Shown one piece after another: positions 35,915-44,708 of a stretch of DNA of 64,000 bases. How positions within the stretch are numbered: the stretch's first letter is position 1; each line of letters opens with the position of its first letter. The notes beneath the pieces are model-generated. The model worked only from the letters and a program-made list of their open reading frames with translations, searched no databases and had not been told where the DNA came from. The stretch covers positions 576,163 through 640,162 of the forward strand of contig JANINS010000004.1 in assembly GCA_024508725.1 (NCBI GenBank). The letters run 5' to 3'. Origin of the DNA: Chitinophagaceae bacterium. Its GTDB lineage: Bacteria; Bacteroidota; Bacteroidia; Chitinophagales; Chitinophagaceae. The position numbers and the translations under genes were made by a program.

Positions 35915-37282
35915 TTATTGTGCCCGGTAAGAGTAAGCATAATCATTCAATTCATTTCTTGTTTGCGGTGATGTAAGAAGGGTATTCATCATAACTAAGA
36001 AATTGTCAGGATCAACTATTCCCCTGTATGCCGCTTTAGCCAGACTTAACCTGTTGAGGTCACCATCTACCAGGCTGATCATTTGAACAGCTTGTTTGGC
36101 CGAGAAAAAGAACGCAATATTTCCAAACGCATTGGTTAGATAAGAAATGGTTGTTCCTGTTTGAACCGTTTCTCTTGTCTGGTTAAGAATCGCTGTATAA
36201 TTCTCTTCACTTAAAGCAGGTTTGTTGAGGTTATAATTGATCAGTCCAAAAGAACGCTCTGCTTCCTTTATATAATTGATCAGCTGAATTCTTGCTGCAT
36301 CTGTATTCAATAAACTGTACAACAATTTAAAGTTCGATCTGTCTGTTACATGGTTGTACACATCTCTGAGTAACTGCAAACGGCTGCTTTCATATTCCAC
36401 CAACTCAACCAATCTTTTTACCTGGTCGGTAGTAAAGTAGTTGGTTTGGTTTGACATGATCTCTGTTACTTCATTCACCCTTAACGAAGCATCAGTATTG
36501 CGTTTGATCTTTTGTACCAGCTTATCGAAATTAGCTTCGTTCATTTCCTGCCTGAAGCTTTCGCTATAGCTGGCTATGGTTGTGCTGCCGTTGCTGTTTT
36601 GTCGAACCATTGTTGCGAGTTCGTCCTTGCTGGCAGGTTCATTCATTACATTATACACCTGTACAAAATTCGCCGGATCGGTGATCCTGTTATAAGCCAG
36701 CTTAGCCAGTGTAAGCCTGTTGGCTTCACCTTCCACAGTATTCAGTATCTGTAATACCTGTTGTGTAGAGAAGTAATTATTGTTATTGGTCAAAGCTGTT
36801 TGTGCAGCCGTTATTCTTCTTGTATTTCTCCAATGGAACCGGATATCGTTTAATAAAGAGTTGAATGCATCATCAGTCATTGCAATAGTTGGGTCTGACG
36901 TAGTTCCAACGATCTGTTTTTCCTTGACCTGTACAATTCCGTTTGGTGCAATATTAATGGCTACATCAAATCCTGCTCTAACCCTGAAAGTGGTGGTAGA
37001 GGTTAGTAGAGGAAGCTGTTCGTTCGTACGGGTATTATTAACTTCGTCATCATTAGGATTGTAATCATTCAACCGTTGTAATTGCAGGCTGTATTCTCCT
37101 GGCCTAAGATTACTAATGGTAATGTTCTTTGATAGGTTGTTGGTATTGTTATTATCCACCTTGTAGGTAGTGCCATTTACGATCACCTGCCTGTTCCTGT
37201 TACCATGTACGTTTATCGCTACCGTTTGTGCTGCTGCCGCTATGGTTGAACAACTAAGCAGCAATGTCCATATCCGCTTCAT
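35915..37282 (-). CDS. DUF4476 repeat protein, secreted
   Basis: 455 aa with signal peptide (1-18, AAAAQ). Residues 20-110 form a beta domain (VAINVHGNRNRQVIVNGTTYKVDNNN...LRPGEYSLQLQRL). Then come three DUF4476-type helical repeats at about 140-240, 250-345 and 360-450, each with the pattern YFT/S-x-x-QVxx(L/M)xxLVExExxRLxLAKxAYxxIVDPxNF. The repeats resemble armadillo-like helical pairs; function unknown. Start at 37282 because the upstream frame codes an implausible Trp/Tyr-rich tail. The upstream gap holds palindromes at 37355-37416. Confidence 0.85.
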   Translation of the reverse strand: MKRIWTLLLSCSTIAAAAQTVAINVHGNRNRQVIVNGTTYKVDNNNTNNLSKNITISNLRPGEYSLQLQRLNDYNPNDDEVNNTRTNEQLPLLTSTTTFRVRAGFDVAINIAPNGIVQVKEKQIVGTTSDPTIAMTDDAFNSLLNDIRFHWRNTRRITAAQTALTNNNNYFSTQQVLQILNTVEGEANRLTLAKLAYNRITDPANFVQVYNVMNEPASKDELATMVRQNSNGSTTIASYSESFRQEMNEANFDKLVQKIKRNTDASLRVNEVTEIMSNQTNYFTTDQVKRLVELVEYESSRLQLLRDVYNHVTDRSNFKLLYSLLNTDAARIQLINYIKEAERSFGLINYNLNKPALSEENYTAILNQTRETVQTGTTISYLTNAFGNIAFFFSAKQAVQMISLVDGDLNRLSLAKAAYRGIVDPDNFLVMMNTLLTSPQTRNELNDYAYSYRAQ

Positions 37283-37354
37283 ATCGAATCCTTTGTTCCA
37301 AAGGATGTAAAACCAAAGCATGTACCATAAATAGTCCTGCATTTATGCTAGTTG

Positions 37355-37416
37355 CCCTGGCATTTATGCCAGGGAAAAAATAGCAAAAGCAACTTACTTG
37401 CAGGGCTTTAGCCCTT
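37355..37416. repeat. Cluster of palindromes between two minus-strand genes
   Basis: CCCTGGCATTTATGCCAGGG (37355-37374, perfect), preceded by a degenerate copy CCTGCATTTATGCTAG (37336-37351), and AGGGCTTTAGCCCT (37402-37415). Poly-A follows the first, so it is not an obvious terminator. Confidence 0.7.
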
Positions 37417-37431
37417 TATTCATCAGCAGAA

Positions 37432-37908
37432 CTATTTTTCATAATATTCCAACAGATCTTCTACAGCTCCTTCAACTTCATATTTCAGCTCAACCAGCTT
37501 TTTGTCTTCATCGTCTATCATCCCAAGATGAAACATTGATCTTCTCTCAACCAATATCCAGGCTCCGTTACCTATCTGTTCATATACATGAACAGACTTT
37601 CCCTTAAAAGACAATATCTGGTAAACATCCTGGAAAACACCTTTCAATGCACTCATTGGTGCTGCATAACGAACACGGTAATAATTACTATCTGTTTTGT
37701 ACTTAAAAGTAGCGGTGAGAGAGTCACCCGATATGCTGAAAGCACTGTCTATCGTAAATGGGTCTTCATAAGCCCAATGCTGCATTTTTACAGCAGCTAC
37801 CAGTTTGTTTATTGCAGCAAGAAAATCCTTTTCAGCAATTTCTTTTGTTTGAGCCGAGGCCGTCAATCCAATAAAGCACAGCGATAATAACGGGATCAAT
37901 TTCTTCAT
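37432..37908 (-). CDS. Small secreted protein of unknown function
   Basis: 158 aa with signal peptide (1-19, LTASAQ). The mature domain mixes helix and strand (KDFLAAINKLVAAVKMQHWAYEDPFTIDSAFSISGDSLTATFKY). The C-terminus is acidic (IDDEDKKLVELKYEVEGAVEDLLEYYEK). No recognised family. It may be co-transcribed with the DUF4476 gene downstream, 149 bp away, but the palindromes between them may separate the two. Confidence 0.7.
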   Translation of the reverse strand: MKKLIPLLSLCFIGLTASAQTKEIAEKDFLAAINKLVAAVKMQHWAYEDPFTIDSAFSISGDSLTATFKYKTDSNYYRVRYAAPMSALKGVFQDVYQILSFKGKSVHVYEQIGNGAWILVERRSMFHLGMIDDEDKKLVELKYEVEGAVEDLLEYYEK

Positions 37909-38055
37909 AATAAGCGGTTATGCAGATAAAGATGAAAAATAAGGTTATCTGCATAAGGCTGTGTTTACATTGGCATTTATTTAAGACATCTACACAGTTT
38001 TTCGTCTTCTCATCGAAGTGTGAGAAACTTCTGCGCTGCCTTTATAAGTTTCTTT

Positions 38056-38063
38056 TATCTTTG
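38056..38063 (+). promoter_or_regulatory. -7 promoter element (TATCTTTG) of pyrB
   Basis: Exact consensus, ending only 7 bases before the pyrB ATG, so the transcript would have almost no leader. Confidence 0.6.
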
Positions 38064-38070
38064 ATTTTTA

Positions 38071-38997
38071 ATGAAACTTTCCACCAAACACCTGCTGGGA
38101 ATCAAGGACCTCACGAAAGAAGATATCCAACTCATTCTATCTACTGCAGCCAACTTTAAAGACGTTTTACAAAGACCGGTAAAGAAAGTTCCTTCGTTAA
38201 GAGATGTAACCATTGTGAATCTCTTTTTCGAGAATTCTACCCGTACCCGTATTTCGTTTGAACTGGCTGAGAAAAGACTTTCTGCCGATACGCTCAATTT
38301 TACCGCCAGTGCTTCGTCTGTTTCAAAAGGAGAGACCTTACTCGACACGGTGAACAATATTCTTAGTATGAAGGTGGACATGGTGGTGATGCGTCATTCT
38401 GCCAGCGGAGCACCTCATTTTCTTGCCCAGCACATACCTGCAGCGATTGTAAATGCAGGAGACGGTATTAACGAACATCCTACCCAGGGTTTGCTCGATG
38501 CTTTTTCTATGCAGGAACGAACAGGTAAGCTGGAAGGATTGAAAGTGGCCATCATAGGGGATATTATGCATAGCCGTGTGGCGATGAGCAATATCTACCT
38601 GCTGAAAAAAATGGGAGCGGAGGTAACAGTGGTTGGTCCGCCAACACTTATTCCAAAGCACATTAAAGAAGCTTTTGATGTAAACGTTACCTACAATTTA
38701 AAAGAAGCTTTGCAGTGGTGCGATGTAGCCAATGTGTTACGCATACAACTCGAAAGGCAAAACCAGCCACTATTCTCATCATTAAGAGAATACAACCTGG
38801 CTTATGGCATCAGTCGTAAATTACTGGATGAGGTGGGAAGAGATATTGTGATCATGCACCCTGGTCCGATCAACAGGGGAGTGGAACTGGACAGTGATGT
38901 TGCCGATAGCAATAATTCCATCATATTAAACCAGGTAGAAAATGGTGTGGCTGTGAGGATGGCTGTACTATATTTACTGGCGAATAGAGAAAACTAA
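38071..38997 (+). CDS. pyrB: Aspartate carbamoyltransferase catalytic subunit
   Basis: 308 aa. Joins carbamoyl phosphate and aspartate in pyrimidine synthesis. Carbamoyl-phosphate motif FFENSTRTRISFE (S56-T57-R58-T59), the neighbouring-subunit loop SSVSKGE (K86), HPTQGLLD, and HPGPINRGVELDSDVAD near the C-terminus. Full catalytic-chain length. No pyrI or pyrR gene is adjacent. A terminator-like hairpin follows at 39003. Confidence 0.97.
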   Translation: MKLSTKHLLGIKDLTKEDIQLILSTAANFKDVLQRPVKKVPSLRDVTIVNLFFENSTRTRISFELAEKRLSADTLNFTASASSVSKGETLLDTVNNILSMKVDMVVMRHSASGAPHFLAQHIPAAIVNAGDGINEHPTQGLLDAFSMQERTGKLEGLKVAIIGDIMHSRVAMSNIYLLKKMGAEVTVVGPPTLIPKHIKEAFDVNVTYNLKEALQWCDVANVLRIQLERQNQPLFSSLREYNLAYGISRKLLDEVGRDIVIMHPGPINRGVELDSDVADSNNSIILNQVENGVAVRMAVLYLLANREN

Positions 38998-39002
38998 AAA
39001 CC

Positions 39003-39040
39003 GCAGGTACAAACTAAGAAGTACGAAGTACCTGCTTTAT
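39003..39040 (+). terminator. Hairpin after pyrB
   Basis: 8-bp stem GCAGGTAC/GTACCTGC with a 17-nt loop that itself contains GTACGAAGTAC, then TTTAT. It uses the same TACTTCG sequence as the dispersed short repeats. Confidence 0.55.
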
Positions 39041-39103
39041 AAACGCTTACTGATTGCTGATACTTTATATCATTGTTTGTAAGCAATTGTGAACCGCGGT
39101 ATT

Positions 39104-39124
39104 TCGTACTTCGTACCTCGTACT
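39104..39124 (+). repeat. Short dispersed repeat TACTTCGTACCTCGTACTT
   Basis: Copy directly upstream of coaD. Confidence 0.6.
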
Positions 39125-39133
39125 TTAATATAC

Positions 39134-39607
39134 ATGCAACGCATCTGCTTATTTCCCGGAACATTCGATCCTGTAACATTGGGTCACGTTGATATTGTAC
39201 AACGTTCACTCGATATGTTCGATAAAATATACATCGGTATTGGTACGAATGCCAACAAAGCACCCATGTATAGCGACGAAGAAAGACTGGAGTGGATCAA
39301 AGAAATATTCAAAGACGAACCTCGTGTAGATGCTTTGATCTATGAAGGACTCACTGTTAACTGTTGTGAAAGAGTAGGGGCAAGGTTCATACTCAGAGGC
39401 ATTCGGTATGTAAGCGATTTTGAGTATGAAAAAGTAATTGCCGACATGAACAGGAGCCTCGATCCTAATATAGAAACCATTTTTCTTACCTGTTCTCCGC
39501 AATTCACTTCTGTAGCTTCTACGCTGGTTAGAGATGTGATCAGGAATGGTGGAGATGCCACTCCTTTCCTGCCTGAAGTTGTTAGAAAAGCTGTTTACGG
39601 TAAATAA
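39134..39607 (+). CDS. coaD: Phosphopantetheine adenylyltransferase
   Basis: 157 aa. Penultimate step of coenzyme A synthesis. N-terminal nucleotidyltransferase motif FPGTFDPVTLGHVDIVQR with the T-x-G-H box, RGIRYVSDFEYE, and the TSVASTLVRDVIRNGGDATPFLP end motif. The start is set at 39134, right before the first strand (MQRICLFPG); upstream codons belong to a repeat. Followed by a thioesterase gene 7 bp later. Confidence 0.96.
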   Translation: MQRICLFPGTFDPVTLGHVDIVQRSLDMFDKIYIGIGTNANKAPMYSDEERLEWIKEIFKDEPRVDALIYEGLTVNCCERVGARFILRGIRYVSDFEYEKVIADMNRSLDPNIETIFLTCSPQFTSVASTLVRDVIRNGGDATPFLPEVVRKAVYGK

Positions 39608-39614
39608 ATACTGC

Positions 39615-40049
39615 ATGTCTATCTGGTTTAAAAAAGATCTTAAGCTCGAAGATTTTGCTTTATGGGGTAAGCACACCATGAGCGAAGCACTTGAGATGAA
39701 GTTCACCGAAGTAGGTGACAACTATCTCAAAATATCGATGCCGGTAAACGAGAAAACCAAACAACCTTATGGTCTGTTACATGGCGGTGCTTCTGTAGCC
39801 CTGGCCGAAACAGCAGGAAGCGTTGCCAGTGCTTTGGTAGTGGATCATACTAAATATTTGTGCGTAGGATTAGAGATCAATGCGAATCATGTTCGCAGTG
39901 CAAGAGAAGGATTGGTGACAGCTACCTGTACACCTGTACATCTTGGAACAAGTACACATGTGTGGGATATTCGTATCCACGACGAGAAGGATGCATTGAT
40001 CTGCATCAGCAGGCTTACGGTAGCCATCCTGTCAAGGAAAGATCAGTAA
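39615..40049 (+). CDS. PaaI/MenI-type hotdog-fold thioesterase
   Basis: 144 aa. Hotdog motif GLLHGGASVALAETAGSVASAL with the conserved H-G-G and acidic catalytic residue, then VGLEINANHVRSAREGLVTATC. Hydrolyses an aryl- or acyl-CoA thioester. Sequence is close to MenI-type enzymes, but this genome carries MqnE (62493), which suggests the futalosine route to menaquinone, so a dihydroxynaphthoyl-CoA role is doubtful. Starts 7 bp after coaD and is likely co-transcribed. Confidence 0.88.
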   Translation: MSIWFKKDLKLEDFALWGKHTMSEALEMKFTEVGDNYLKISMPVNEKTKQPYGLLHGGASVALAETAGSVASALVVDHTKYLCVGLEINANHVRSAREGLVTATCTPVHLGTSTHVWDIRIHDEKDALICISRLTVAILSRKDQ

Positions 40050-40050
40050 G

Positions 40051-40467
40051 TTAGAAAAGGCTTTTCTCCCTGATATTCTCCAGTTGTGATGATAGTAATC
40101 CCTTCAGTATCTTCTTCAGTTCAACATAACTCTGTGGCTTTGTAATAAAGCCCGAAGCGCCCAGGTCTTTAGCGATCTCTTTCTCCCGCTCAACTGTAGA
40201 AGTGGTGTACATGATCACATAAAGATCTCGCAGGTTGTCGTATTTTTTTATCTCTGTAAGACATTGCCACCCACTGAACGATGGCAGATTGATATCCAGG
40301 AATAGCAGGTCGGGTAAACGGGAACTTCTTGCCAGCATTTCTACTGCAGCCCTTCCATCATCAAAATGTGTGAACGCTATATTGTTGCCGGTTTCTGACA
40401 AAGCTTCTGCAAATAGCTCTGCATCATCAAAATCATCATCTATCAGCATTATACTCTTAACCATCAT
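40051..40467 (-). CDS. Single-domain response regulator
   Basis: 138 aa, receiver domain only. Acidic pocket LIDDDFDD (9-16), phospho-acceptor D58 in LLFLDINLP, T/S switch at MYTTS and K in FITKPQSY. The insert ADFFDDAELF fits the CheY-like type that serves multi-domain sensor kinases. Lies 19 bp downstream of the large hybrid kinase, so they form a pair; output is probably phosphotransfer rather than DNA binding. Confidence 0.92.
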   Translation of the reverse strand: MMVKSIMLIDDDFDDAELFAEALSETGNNIAFTHFDDGRAAVEMLARSSRLPDLLFLDINLPSFSGWQCLTEIKKYDNLRDLYVIMYTTSTVEREKEIAKDLGASGFITKPQSYVELKKILKGLLSSQLENIREKSLF

Positions 40468-40486
40468 AAAATAACCATGTTGGGGG

Positions 40487-43400
40487 TTATATCATTTGCT
40501 GTTGCTGTTTAGCCGGTAAATTAATAACAAAACTGGCACCTGCACCTTCCTTACCTGATGCGGTAATAGTACCACCGTGCCTTTCAACAATTCTCCTGCA
40601 TAAACTCAAACCTAAGCCTGTTCCTTCGAACCGGTCTTTCGGATTCAGTCTTGCAAAAGTTTCAAATATCTTTTCTGCATATTCCTGCCTGAAACCGATA
40701 CCATTATCAGAAACGGTGATCTGTATAAAAGATCGGTCATCCACTTTCGTTTCAGTTGAGTGAATGTTTACCACCGGGGTTACTTCAGGCTTTGCAAATT
40801 TTAAAGCATTATACACCAGGTTATAAAAGAGCTGGTATATTAATATGGGTGCACCTTCCAGTGCCGGTAATGCTTTCCTGTTGATGGTTGCACCAGTTTG
40901 CTGTATCAATATCTCCAGGTCGTTCTCTATATCGTTTACTACCTTATCCAGTTCTATGGTCTCTGGTTTTTGTGCTGCAGCATTCAACGTAGAATAATTC
41001 AATACGCCATCGATCATCGATTGCATCCGCTCTGCCGCAGAGTTGATTTTGTTAAGGAAAGTTCCTGATCTTTCTGACAGTACATTCGATCCATCTTCTG
41101 CTAACCTGCTGGTGAATGTTTTGATCTTTCGTAATGGTTCTTTTAAATCATGGCTGGCCACATGTGCAAATTGCTGTAGTTCGTTATTCGATTCCTGCAG
41201 CGACTCGTTCATCTCCTGCAATTCGCAGGTTCTGTTCTTCACTTCCTCTTCCAGGATAGCTGCATATTCTTTTTGTGTGTGAATATCTGTTGCTGTTCCA
41301 AACCATTTAAGAATATTACCATTCTCATCTTTATATGGGTAAGCCCTGCTTAAATGCCAGCGATAACTGCCATCTTTCATTCGTATGCGATGCTGTACCT
41401 GGTAATAGTTTCCCTGTTCAAGCGATTGTTTCCAGGCAGATTCTGTAATAGCTACATCGTCTTCATGTAACATGCCTTCCCAACGCCACATACCTTCTTC
41501 CGTTTTCTTTGCACCAAGAAATTCACTCACCCTTTCGTTGTAATAAGTTGTCTTTCCTGCTGCAGAGGCTACCCATACTAACTGGGGCATCGCATTTGCC
41601 AATTGGTTGAGTTCTTTCTCACTTTTTTCAATCTCTTTTCGGGAAATAACCTGTTCGGTAACATCAATTCCCACTACTGCAATACCTTCTATATCGCCAT
41701 TCATATTAGCCAGTGGCTCATAAGTAAAACTTACATACAAGGTTTGTTTCTCTCCGTTCTTAATAAGTTCCAGTGGCAGTTCGTTCGCTACAAAACGTTC
41801 ACCTTTAAGTACGTTATCCAATATTTGTTTAAATCCCTGGCTAACCAATTCGGGGAAGATATCAAATGCTTTCCGGTTGATGGTTTGCTCGTATGTTTTG
41901 CCCCATATCTCTAATGCTTTTTCATTAGCGATCTCCATTACATGATCTTCACCTTTTAATATGGCCATTGCTACCGGTGCCTGTGTAATAATGTTCCTGA
42001 GGTTATTCTCAGCTGCGATCCTGCTTTTTGCGATCTTGATATTACCTTCTACTCTTGCGATCAGCTCTTTTGCTGCAAATGGTTTTACGAGATAATCATC
42101 AGCGCCAGCTTCCAATCCTTCGATTTTGGCTTCTTCGCCGGCTCTTGCAGAAAGGAAGATCACAGGGATGCTCTTCAGGTCAGGATGCTGCCGCAGCTTT
42201 CTTAGTAATCCAAAACCATCCAGTTTCGGCATCATGATATCAGAGATCAGCAGATCGGGTTGTAACGATGCAGCTTTCTCTAATGCATCCTCTCCATCTC
42301 TTGCTGTAATTACATCGAACTTATCAGCCAGTAAACGATCGATGTACTCTCTCATATCGGCATTATCATCTGCTACCAATACTTTGGCTTTAGTAACTGT
42401 ATGATTCGTACGCTCAGCATCTTCTACACCCTTAAGGTTATGTTCAACTTTGTCAACCCATTTACCCGCTTCCTGTACATATGCGGCTGAAGTGAGTGAC
42501 GAATGATGCTTAACTTCTGAAATGATCTTCTCAGCAGGCAAATGATCTTTCCCTGCCGGTATTGTTACAGTAAATGTTGATCCTTTACCCACCGCACTGC
42601 TGGCTGTGATTGTGCCATAATGTTGTTTCACCAGTTCTTTTACCATTGCCAATCCAATACCTGTTCCTTCCTGGCTTCGTCCCTGTGTATTATCTACCCG
42701 GTGAAAACGATCGAATATCTTTTCTATGTGTTCAGCCGGAATACCTACACCGGTATCTGTTACCTCAAGCTGAATATGAGCATCATGCTGCTGTATCTTA
42801 ACACTGATGCTGCCATCATTACTGTATTTAAAGGCATTCGATACCAGGTTTAGAACGATCTTCTCCCACATGTCAACATCTACATATACATCATCTTTGA
42901 TAGGATCGCAGTTAAACAATAGTTGCATGCCTGCTTTTTCTATAGCAGATCTGAAGGTGCTTGCAAGGTCTTGTGTTAACGTACAGATATCTACTTTGCT
43001 GAACTTGCCTTCCAGTCGGCCGGCTTCGATCTTCGAAAAGTCGAGTAGTGTATTTACCAGCTTCTGCATACGTAATGCATTGCGATAAGCCGTTTCTACC
43101 CTTATTTTATTAACAGGGATAGTATGTTCATCCGCCATCACTTCTTCCATAGGCCCTAATAACAAAGTGAGGGGTGTACGAAATTCGTGGCTGATGTTGG
43201 AAAAGAAAGTTGTTTTAGCCCTGTCTAATTCAGCCAGTGCTTCTGAACGTTTCCGCTCTTCTTCCAATACATGTACATCTGCAAAACTGGTTGCGATCTG
43301 GTCTGCTACGAGAGTGAAAAAACTGAGGTACTTCTCATCGAGTAAACGATAAGGATTCAAACCAATAGTAAGCAATCCATAGGGCTCTTTAGTGCCTGAT

Positions 43401-44287
43401 TGTGCTATAGGCAATACGATCACTTTATCGGGCGGAATACTCCAGCCACCTTTAGGCAATTCGCCTACCTTATGTTGCAGGTGTTCGAAGACCTGCACCT
43501 TTCTGGTAGCGAATGATTGTTTGATGATGTTGGATATCTCGTTATCGAGGCTGAGGTCATAGATGTCAGGAATAAGGTCAGCAGCCTTGCCAAGGTCGGT
43601 TGATGCTATTTTGATGGCTTTATTATCTTCTATTGTTCTGAATATGGCAAAAGGAAAATCCCAGGGATTATCTGCAAGTGTTCGCATTGTTTTGCTGATG
43701 ATCTCTTCATTGCTTTTGCTATCAGTAAGGCTCTTGCCCAGGCGTGTCAATGTTTTTAACTGCCTTTCGCTGATGATGCGATCTGTGTCATCGGTATTGG
43801 CGCAGAACATACCTGCGGTTTTACCATCATCACCCGGAATAGGGGTGTATGAGAAAGTATAGTATGTTTCTTCCGGATACCCATTCCGCTCCATGATCAG
43901 GAGCTGGGATTCAACGTAAGTACCGGTATCTTCTTCCATCACCTGCCTAAGCATCGGGTCAATGTCTTTCCAGATATCTTTCCATACTTCCGAAGCCGGT
44001 TTACCCAAAGCCCAGGGATGTTTACCACCCACGATCTCTTTGTACGGGTCGTTATAGAATTTGATGAGCTCTTTACCCCAACCGATCCAGATAGGTTGCC
44101 TGCTGGTGAGCATGATGCGAATACAGGTTCTAAGGCTTTGCGGCCAGGTTTCCAGTGGTCCTAATGAGGTGGAGGCCCAATCGTAATTGCGTATCATTTC
44201 ACCTAACTCGCCACCACCGGCAACGAATTCAGGAACAGCTGACTTTTTATGGGAAGGGGTGGAGACTTGCATATGGAAGTAAAGCAT
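40487..44287 (-). CDS. Hybrid histidine kinase with two kinase cores
   Basis: 1266 aa, cytosolic, no membrane segment. Order: PAS-like (about 30-170), GAF (about 180-345), HisKA with FSNISHEFRTP (H367), HATPase (NLVSNAFKYS at 490; GTGIGLAM at 541), receiver (634-750, D683 in ISDIMMP), PAS (760-880), PAS with PAC (890-1005), a second HisKA with VASHDLKEP (H1046), and a second HATPase (NLVYNALKF; GTGLGLSL). A second complete kinase downstream of the receiver is uncommon. The first ATG (44287) is used; 44272 is also possible. Signals unknown. Confidence 0.9.
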   Translation of the reverse strand: MLYFHMQVSTPSHKKSAVPEFVAGGGELGEMIRNYDWASTSLGPLETWPQSLRTCIRIMLTSRQPIWIGWGKELIKFYNDPYKEIVGGKHPWALGKPASEVWKDIWKDIDPMLRQVMEEDTGTYVESQLLIMERNGYPEETYYTFSYTPIPGDDGKTAGMFCANTDDTDRIISERQLKTLTRLGKSLTDSKSNEEIISKTMRTLADNPWDFPFAIFRTIEDNKAIKIASTDLGKAADLIPDIYDLSLDNEISNIIKQSFATRKVQVFEHLQHKVGELPKGGWSIPPDKVIVLPIAQSGTKEPYGLLTIGLNPYRLLDEKYLSFFTLVADQIATSFADVHVLEEERKRSEALAELDRAKTTFFSNISHEFRTPLTLLLGPMEEVMADEHTIPVNKIRVETAYRNALRMQKLVNTLLDFSKIEAGRLEGKFSKVDICTLTQDLASTFRSAIEKAGMQLLFNCDPIKDDVYVDVDMWEKIVLNLVSNAFKYSNDGSISVKIQQHDAHIQLEVTDTGVGIPAEHIEKIFDRFHRVDNTQGRSQEGTGIGLAMVKELVKQHYGTITASSAVGKGSTFTVTIPAGKDHLPAEKIISEVKHHSSLTSAAYVQEAGKWVDKVEHNLKGVEDAERTNHTVTKAKVLVADDNADMREYIDRLLADKFDVITARDGEDALEKAASLQPDLLISDIMMPKLDGFGLLRKLRQHPDLKSIPVIFLSARAGEEAKIEGLEAGADDYLVKPFAAKELIARVEGNIKIAKSRIAAENNLRNIITQAPVAMAILKGEDHVMEIANEKALEIWGKTYEQTINRKAFDIFPELVSQGFKQILDNVLKGERFVANELPLELIKNGEKQTLYVSFTYEPLANMNGDIEGIAVVGIDVTEQVISRKEIEKSEKELNQLANAMPQLVWVASAAGKTTYYNERVSEFLGAKKTEEGMWRWEGMLHEDDVAITESAWKQSLEQGNYYQVQHRIRMKDGSYRWHLSRAYPYKDENGNILKWFGTATDIHTQKEYAAILEEEVKNRTCELQEMNESLQESNNELQQFAHVASHDLKEPLRKIKTFTSRLAEDGSNVLSERSGTFLNKINSAAERMQSMIDGVLNYSTLNAAAQKPETIELDKVVNDIENDLEILIQQTGATINRKALPALEGAPILIYQLFYNLVYNALKFAKPEVTPVVNIHSTETKVDDRSFIQITVSDNGIGFRQEYAEKIFETFARLNPKDRFEGTGLGLSLCRRIVERHGGTITASGKEGAGASFVINLPAKQQQQMI

Positions 44288-44708
44288 TCAACACCTCAAT
44301 AATTTAGCCAGCCTGTGCAGTATTAATTCTGAACAAAAAACCACAAATACTTACCACTAACGGCAGGTAAAATGTAGTGCTTGTTCTACAACTTGAATTT
44401 GCATGTTTGATGTTATTAAACACACTGCTTGTAAAATATAAATCGGATAGACCGGCCATCAGGGAATTAAGCAACATCTAAGCCTGATATCTCAGACACT
44501 TCTCTTATATTATTTAATCATATTTTACTTGTATTTAATTTATAGATAACCCGTATATAATATGATACTTTAAAATATTGAATCATATATTTATTTAAAT
44601 ATAATTAGTTTAAATTATAATACTATATTTATGTACGAAAGGTTCTGGTAAGGTAATTAGCCAGGTTGATAGCCAGGGCATTAGCCGGAACAGTTATAAA
44701 GCTTAGTT
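44288..44708. other. AT-rich intergenic region, start of the accessory stretch
   Basis: 421 bp between divergent genes. The part from about 44500 to 44635 is extremely A/T-rich with many TATTTA/TTAAAT runs. At 44658-44693 a 12-bp unit beginning TAGCC repeats three times with exact 12-bp spacing. No coding sequence or RNA gene seen. Confidence 0.6.

Noticed and set aside
39615-40049. Naming the thioesterase menI
   Set aside because: MqnE in the same window indicates the futalosine menaquinone route, in which dihydroxynaphthoyl-CoA hydrolase is not needed.
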